This document shows, piece by piece, positions 1-5,202 of a stretch of DNA of 5,202 nucleotides. The position numbers and the translations under genes were made by a program. The first letter of the stretch is position 1. Each line of letters starts with the position of its first letter. Source of the stretch: JADCCX01 sp031378805. Its GTDB lineage: Bacteria; Pseudomonadota; Alphaproteobacteria; Rhizobiales; Beijerinckiaceae. The notes under the pieces are model-generated. The model saw nothing but the letters and a program-made list of their open reading frames with translations. It did no database searches and was not told where the DNA came from. The DNA is taken from positions 1 to 5,202 of the forward strand of contig JANNEO010000023.1 of the NCBI GenBank assembly GCA_031378805.1. The letters are read 5' to 3'.

Positions 1-1
1 T

Positions 2-148
2 GGCGGGCGTCTTTCGGTGAAGAACCTGCTGTCCAGTTCCGACCCTGATTCAACAGCGAGCCATGGCCGCCGTACCAAGACCACTGTCACCGTGACGCGC
101 AACGGCGAGAGCAAGGACTACAGCGTGATCTCGGACAAGGACCGCTGA
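2..148 (+). CDS. cpaB: Flp pilus assembly protein CpaB/RcpC, C-terminal end (5' truncated by window)
   Basis: An open frame enters from the left edge and runs 48 codons to a TGA at 146-148. The visible tail begins GGRLSVKNLL and ends TVTVTRNGESKDYSVISDKD-R. CpaB/RcpC proteins usually close their SAF-like region with a G-R/T-L-S-[LV] segment and finish with a short strand of the form V-x-V-x-R-x-G....Y-x-V; both patterns are present here. CpaB is an envelope protein of the Tad pilus that is thought to work in the periplasm alongside the secretin. The identification rests on this short tail plus its position 8 nt before a clear cpaC, which is the usual order. The start, membrane anchor and SAF domain lie outside the window, so the completeness of the gene cannot be judged. 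Confidence 0.82.
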   Translation, partial: GGRLSVKNLLSSSDPDSTASHGRRTKTTVTVTRNGESKDYSVISDKDR

Positions 149-156
149 AGCAGGCG

Positions 157-1644
157 ATGGCTGGGGCAATGACAGACATGAAAAGCATTCTCACATCGAC
201 GCTGGCGGCACTTGGCCTCAGCCTTGCCGGGCTGACTGCCATCCCGGCGAGCATGACATCCGCAGAGGCCCAGACCCGCCAGCTTCGTCTGGCAGGCGCA
301 CCGGCCACCGTGAAGGTGGTCCACCGCACCTCGCAGACGCTGCGCACCGATCAGAGCTTCACCGATATCGTGGTGGGTGATCCAGACATTGCCGATGCCG
401 TGCCGCTCACCGACCGTTCGGTCTATATCCTGGGCAAGAAGATCGGTGTCACCAGTGTCTCGCTCTATGACGCGGACAGAAAACTGGTCGGCGTCATCGA
501 GGTCGATGTGACCCAGAACGCACCTCGGGCGTCAGAGGAAATCCAGCGTTCCGGCGATCCCCGCGTGCGGACCGGAACCGAGGCTGGCAAGATTGTCCTG
601 AACGGCGACACACGCGATGCCGTCAGCGCCGACCGTGCGGTTCGTATCGCCCGCAGTCATGGCGGCGAGGTCGTGAACAACATGCGCGTCCGCTCGTCGC
701 AGCAGGTGATGCTGGAGGTGCGCTTCATCGAGGTTTCGCGCAGCATCGGTCGTGATCTGGGTGTGCGCATCCAGGCGGGTGGCAGCAATGGTGCGACCAG
801 TGGCGGCAGGAGCGGCAACGGCCAGGTTGGCGTGCTGGGGTTCGCCAGCAGCGCCAGCGCTCTTGTCAATCCGGCAGGCGGTGCTCCGTTCGGCACGCTG
901 CTGGCGCAGATGGTGCGCGGCGGCACCAACATCGACGTGCTGATCCAGGCGCTGGAGGAACAGGGCGTGGCGCGGCGTCTCGCCGAGCCGAATCTCATCA
1001 CCATGTCCGGCGAGAAGGCCAGTTTCCTGGCCGGTGGCGAGTTGCCCATCCCCGTGGCGCAATCCAACAACGTGACCACCGTCGAGTACAAGAAATTCGG
1101 CGTCGGCCTCACCTTTACGCCGACGGTTCTTGAAGGCAGCATGATCAACCTCAGAATCGAGCCTGAGGTAAGCCAGGTCGACGAGACCAGCGGTTCCTTC
1201 AAGGCAGGCTCCATCACCATCCCACGGATCACCGTCAGCCGTGCCTCAACGGTGGTCGAGCTGAAGAGCGGCCAGAGCTTCGCCATCGCCGGCCTGTTGC
1301 AAAACACCAGCGCCACGACCACGGAGCAGCTGCCCTGGCTGGGAGACATACCCGTGCTGGGTGCGCTGTTTCGCTCCCGCAGCTTCCAGCAGCGCGAGAC
1401 CGAACTGGCGATCATCGTGACGCCGCATCTCGTGCAACCCGTCCGTCCTGGCCAGAAACTGCGCACGCCGCTCGACAGCGCGCGGCCCGGCAATGATGTC
1501 GAACAGTTCCTGCTGGGACAGACGGAAGTGTCACGGGACGGAAGCCGCCGCGTGGCGCCCATCAATCCTGCTGCCACGGCCATGCGCAATGCTGGCCAGG
1601 GGCATATCCTCGATCTCACGGGAGCTACCGATGGCCGCCGCTGA
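157..1644 (+). CDS. cpaC: Type II/IV secretion system secretin CpaC/RcpA (Tad pilus outer-membrane channel)
   Basis: This 495-residue protein has the usual size and layout of CpaC. A basic-hydrophobic signal peptide covers about residues 8-38, with likely cleavage after AEA (A38). The pilus-formation N-terminal domain is at about 47-118 (strand-rich, with LGKKIGVTSVSLYD at 92-105). A BON-like segment is at about 143-180, and the secretin domain at about 183-427. Secretin hallmarks are AEPNL (276-280), GEKASFLAGGELPIPV (285-300) and the signature GQSFAIAGLL (372-381), followed by LPWLGDIPVLGALF (392-405). A Gly/Ser-rich low-complexity stretch (about 207-245) sits inside the secretin region. 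The protein is expected to form the multimeric outer-membrane pore through which the Flp pilus exits. The start is uncertain: in-frame ATGs at 157, 169 and 178 all keep the signal peptide, and none has a strong, well-spaced ribosome site. Starts at 169 or 178 give a more typical signal peptide. The end overlaps the next gene by 14 nt. Confidence 0.96.
   Translation: MAGAMTDMKSILTSTLAALGLSLAGLTAIPASMTSAEAQTRQLRLAGAPATVKVVHRTSQTLRTDQSFTDIVVGDPDIADAVPLTDRSVYILGKKIGVTSVSLYDADRKLVGVIEVDVTQNAPRASEEIQRSGDPRVRTGTEAGKIVLNGDTRDAVSADRAVRIARSHGGEVVNNMRVRSSQQVMLEVRFIEVSRSIGRDLGVRIQAGGSNGATSGGRSGNGQVGVLGFASSASALVNPAGGAPFGTLLAQMVRGGTNIDVLIQALEEQGVARRLAEPNLITMSGEKASFLAGGELPIPVAQSNNVTTVEYKKFGVGLTFTPTVLEGSMINLRIEPEVSQVDETSGSFKAGSITIPRITVSRASTVVELKSGQSFAIAGLLQNTSATTTEQLPWLGDIPVLGALFRSRSFQQRETELAIIVTPHLVQPVRPGQKLRTPLDSARPGNDVEQFLLGQTEVSRDGSRRVAPINPAATAMRNAGQGHILDLTGATDGRR
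1620..1624 (+). promoter_or_regulatory. Ribosome binding site for the small lipoprotein gene
   Basis: GGGAG lies 6 nt before the ATG at 1631, inside the last codons of cpaC. It supports 1631 as the start rather than the in-frame ATG at 1493. The 1493 start would bury the lipobox in the middle of the protein and overlap cpaC by about 150 nt. Confidence 0.65.
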
Positions 1645-1945
1645 CCGCCTGCGCCTGATCACGCTGCTGACAGCAGCACTCGTTCTTTCGGGTTGCGAGC
1701 ATGATCGCTACGCCGACCGACGGGATTCCGTCACCTTCGGCGCGGGGGACTCGCTTGCCGCCAACAAGGCGATGCAGATCATCGACCCCTGGCCCCGCGA
1801 TGCCCGAACGATCCAACATGGCAGCAGTGGTGAACACGCTGCAGCGGCCATGGAGAAGCTCCGCCGCAGGACCGCCGCGGCGGCTCCTCCTTCGGCCCCT
1901 ACCGCCATGACCCTGGTGCCTGCTCCCGCAGCGCCAACGCCCTGA
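1631..1945 (+). CDS. Small Tad-locus lipoprotein at the cpaD position
   Basis: This is a 104-residue protein with a lipoprotein signal: a basic start (DRLR, 5-8), a hydrophobic core (9-19) and the lipobox LSGC, with lipidation expected at C22. The residue after the Cys is Glu, not Asp, so the classical inner-membrane retention signal is absent and an outer-membrane location is likely. A compact conserved-looking motif, GDSLAANKAMQIIDPWP, is at 39-55. A short basic/Ala helix (70-80) and an Ala/Pro tail (81-104) follow. Small proteins with an N-x-A...DPWP motif recur between cpaC and cpaE in Tad loci of Hyphomicrobiales, from my memory of such loci. Canonical CpaD is about twice this length. 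By position and lipidation this is probably a CpaD-type factor that assists the secretin, but no defined domain is visible. Its start overlaps the cpaC end by 14 nt, implying coupled translation. The start is chosen from the ribosome site and the signal peptide. Confidence 0.8.
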   Translation: MAAADRLRLITLLTAALVLSGCEHDRYADRRDSVTFGAGDSLAANKAMQIIDPWPRDARTIQHGSSGEHAAAAMEKLRRRTAAAAPPSAPTAMTLVPAPAAPTP

Positions 1946-1956
1946 TCTGTCTCGAC

Positions 1957-1962
1957 AAGGAA
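1957..1962 (+). promoter_or_regulatory. Ribosome binding site for cpaE
   Basis: AAGGAA lies 5 nt upstream of the ATG at 1968, in the 22-nt gap after the lipoprotein stop codon. It supports independent initiation of cpaE at this ATG. The gap is too short to hold a convincing promoter or terminator, and I see none. Confidence 0.65.
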
Positions 1963-1967
1963 TTACC

Positions 1968-3121
1968 ATGTTCGCCACCAAGCCTCCCTCCAACGACCGC
2001 GACGGCGAGATTGTCCTGATCTCGTCCGACAGCACTTTCGTGGAAGCGGTGAAGGGTGTTTTTGGTGCCAATGGCCGCCTCAAGTTACGTATCGGCCGCC
2101 ATGTCGGCGATGAGCAGCTCGATCTTACTTCGGCACGGATCGTGATCGCCGATCTTGATGCGCGCAACCGCGACGATCTCCTGGCATTGCAAAGCCTGAT
2201 GGTGCGTCTGGGCAATCGCGCGCCCGTGGTTGTTGTCACCGAAGCCTTCGACGAGGCTGTGGCACGTTGGCTGATCCAGATTCGTGTCGCGGATTTCTTG
2301 CGCAAGCCGGTCGATCCGGTCGAACTCGCCCGCAGCTGTGTCAAGGCGATGCAGGCCGAGGTTGCGCATGGAGCGACCAAAGAGGCGCAGATCCTGACCT
2401 TCGTGCCTGCCGCTGGCGGCGTTGGCGCCACCACGCTGGCCATCCAGACCGCCCTGACCATGCTGGCAGGAAAGGACAAGACGAGCGCCTGCCTCATCGA
2501 TCTTGATTTCCAGAACGGCTCCTGCGCCTTCCATCTCGACGTGGAGCCACTGCTCGACCTTGATGCAATCGGCCCCGATCCGCAGCGGCTTGACGCCCAG
2601 TTGCTGGAAGTCATGCTGGCCCCTCACCCCTCCGGGATGATGGTGCTGAGTGCGCCCAACCGCCCGGCCGAAACCCGCATCCCTGAACCGGCGCTTGTGA
2701 TGCGCCTGCTGGACCTGGCGGCGGCGCGTTTCGACTATGTGGTGATCGACCTGCCACGCACCTGGTTTCACTGGACCGATGCTGTCCTCTCGGGGTCCAA
2801 CAAGATTTTCGTGGTCACCGAAACAACCGTGCCGGGCCTCAAGCTTGCATCCAACCTGGCCAATGCCATGGTGGAAAAGCTGGGCGCGGAGGTGAAGCCC
2901 CGCGTCATCGTCAACCGTTTCGAGCAGAAGATGTTCGGCTCGGGCCTGAGGCGGGCGGATCTGGAGGCCGCCCTGAAGGACAAGTTCGCAGGCACCGTCA
3001 GCAACAACTACAAGCTCGTGCGCGAGGCCATCGACCGGGGCGTGCCGCTGGATGCGGTGGAGCGCGGCAGCAACGTCGCCATGGATCTGCGCAAGGTGGT
3101 CGTGGCGGAGATCGAGGCGGC

Positions 3122-3125
<4 letters not shown>
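1968..3125 (+). CDS. cpaE: Tad pilus localisation ATPase CpaE/TadZ (receiver-like domain plus MinD/ParA-like domain)
   Basis: This 385-residue, soluble-looking protein is near the usual CpaE size. Residues about 14-130 form a receiver-like fold: strand IVLIS (15-19), VIADL (59-63) with D62 at the phospho-acceptor position, VVVVT (87-91), and LRKPVDPVEL (111-120) with the receiver-type K113-P114. Residues about 140-380 form a MinD/ParA-like ATPase. The P-loop is PAAGGVGATTLA (147-158), the A'-type aspartate is in LIDLDFQ (176-182, D180), and the Walker B strand is YVVIDLP (257-263, D261). In the P-loop, the lysine positions of the deviant Walker A are A149 and A154. GGVGATT variants are common among CpaE proteins, so this is a family trait and not damage. 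TadZ/CpaE proteins place the Tad machine at its cellular site, usually a pole. The start has a good ribosome site. The stop overlaps the cpaF start as ATGA. Confidence 0.95.
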
Positions 3126-4740
<1,615 letters not shown>

Positions 4741-4744
<4 letters not shown>

Positions 4745-5202
4745 CCGCATTCTTCAACGAACTCCCGGAGGCGTGGCCGCTGCTGATCGGGGCGGCGCTG
4801 GTGGCCGTGCTGATTGCTGAATCGGTCTATGTGCTGCTGTTCAATGCCAATCAGTACCGCGCCAACGTCAACCGGCGTTTGCAGATCCAGAAGGAGACGA
4901 TCAACCGGGGAGAGGCCCTGCTTCAGCTCAAACGCGAGCGCGGCATCAAGGATGGCGGCAGCTTCGGCCTGGCAGGGGCGCTGAACCGCTTGATCAGCCA
5001 GTCCGGCGTGCGCATCGGGCCTCGCAAGATCGGCCTGCTGTGGCTCGCCACTGCCACTGCAGCGCCTGTGGCTCCCATGCTGCTCGACTACACCGATCCG
5101 CAGTTTCTGCTGGCCGCTGTCGCGGCTGGCGCAGTGTTGCCCATCGTGGTGTTGCGCACCCTCAGGGCGCGGCGCATCCAGCGCTTTTCCGAACAATTGC
5201 CT
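4741..5202 (+). CDS. tadB: Tad pilus inner-membrane platform protein TadB (3' truncated by window)
   Basis: An open frame starts at GTG 4741, overlapping the cpaF stop as GTGA, and stays open for 154 codons to the window edge. One hydrophobic segment is at about 13-34 (PLLIGAALVAVLIAESVYVL). A charged cytoplasmic-type stretch follows (38-72, NRRLQIQKETINRGEALLQL). Two more hydrophobic segments are at about 97-115 and 121-138, and then RRIQRFSEQLP (144-154). The N-R-R-L....LLxLKRERG stretch and the RRIxxFxEQLP lead into the T2SSF (GspF) domain are characteristic of alphaproteobacterial TadB. TadB and TadC form the inner-membrane platform on which CpaF acts. No ATG lies near the frame start. 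A later GTG (4801) would cut into the first membrane segment, so GTG 4741 is preferred despite a weak upstream ribosome site. Most of the T2SSF domain lies beyond the window. Confidence 0.93.

Noticed and set aside
657..1619. A 320-codon open frame on the minus strand opposite cpaC
   Set aside because: It mirrors the secretin reading frame and shows no protein family features or convincing start.
1493..1630. Longer version of the lipoprotein starting at ATG 1493
   Set aside because: It would place the signal peptide and lipobox in the middle of the protein and overlap cpaC by about 150 nt. The ATG at 1631 has a good ribosome site and a proper lipoprotein signal.
1946..1967. Possible promoter or terminator between the lipoprotein gene and cpaE
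   Set aside because: The gap is only 22 nt, holds a ribosome site, and shows no hairpin with a T-run and no -35/-10 pair.
1625..2614. A 329-codon open frame on the minus strand opposite the lipoprotein gene and cpaE
   Set aside because: It is Ser/Arg-rich with no motif, and antisense to genes with a clear lipobox and ATPase motifs. A GC-rich shadow explains it.

Overview
This window is an internal piece of a tad/cpa (Flp type IVc pilus) operon, and every gene in it reads left to right. The DNA is GC-rich by eye. The gene order cpaB(end)–cpaC–small lipoprotein–cpaE–cpaF–tadB(start) and the protein flavour point to an alphaproteobacterium. The CpaE has a GGVGATT-type P-loop, and the lipoprotein carries an N..A...IDPWP motif; both recall Tad loci of Hyphomicrobiales (Rhizobiales), but I cannot assign a genus from the sequence alone.

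Layout: 2-148 is the C-terminal end of CpaB/RcpC, a periplasmic assembly factor. 157-1644 is CpaC/RcpA, the outer-membrane secretin. 1631-1945 is a 104-residue lipoprotein that overlaps the cpaC end and sits where cpaD is normally found. 1968-3125 is CpaE/TadZ, a receiver-like domain fused to a MinD/ParA-type ATPase domain. 3122-4744 is CpaF/TadA, the hexameric secretion ATPase, with an unusually proline-rich N-terminal tail. 4741-5202 is the first 154 codons of TadB, an inner-membrane platform protein, which starts with GTG and runs off the window.

How the genes work together: CpaC forms the outer-membrane channel, and CpaB and the small lipoprotein probably support it in the periplasm. CpaE is expected to place the machine in the cell. 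CpaF hydrolyses ATP to drive pilin extrusion through the TadB (and TadC, presumably downstream) platform. The prepilin, the prepilin peptidase cpaA and tadC are not in the window.

The genes are packed tightly: gaps of 8 and 22 nt, and overlaps of 14, 4 and 4 nt. This implies one transcript with translational coupling. I see no promoter, terminator, RNA gene, mobile element, CRISPR array or long non-coding stretch. The locus is a recognisable known system. The points worth a second look are the reduced cpaD-position lipoprotein, the double-alanine P-loop together with retained receiver residues in CpaE, and the polyproline tail of CpaF.
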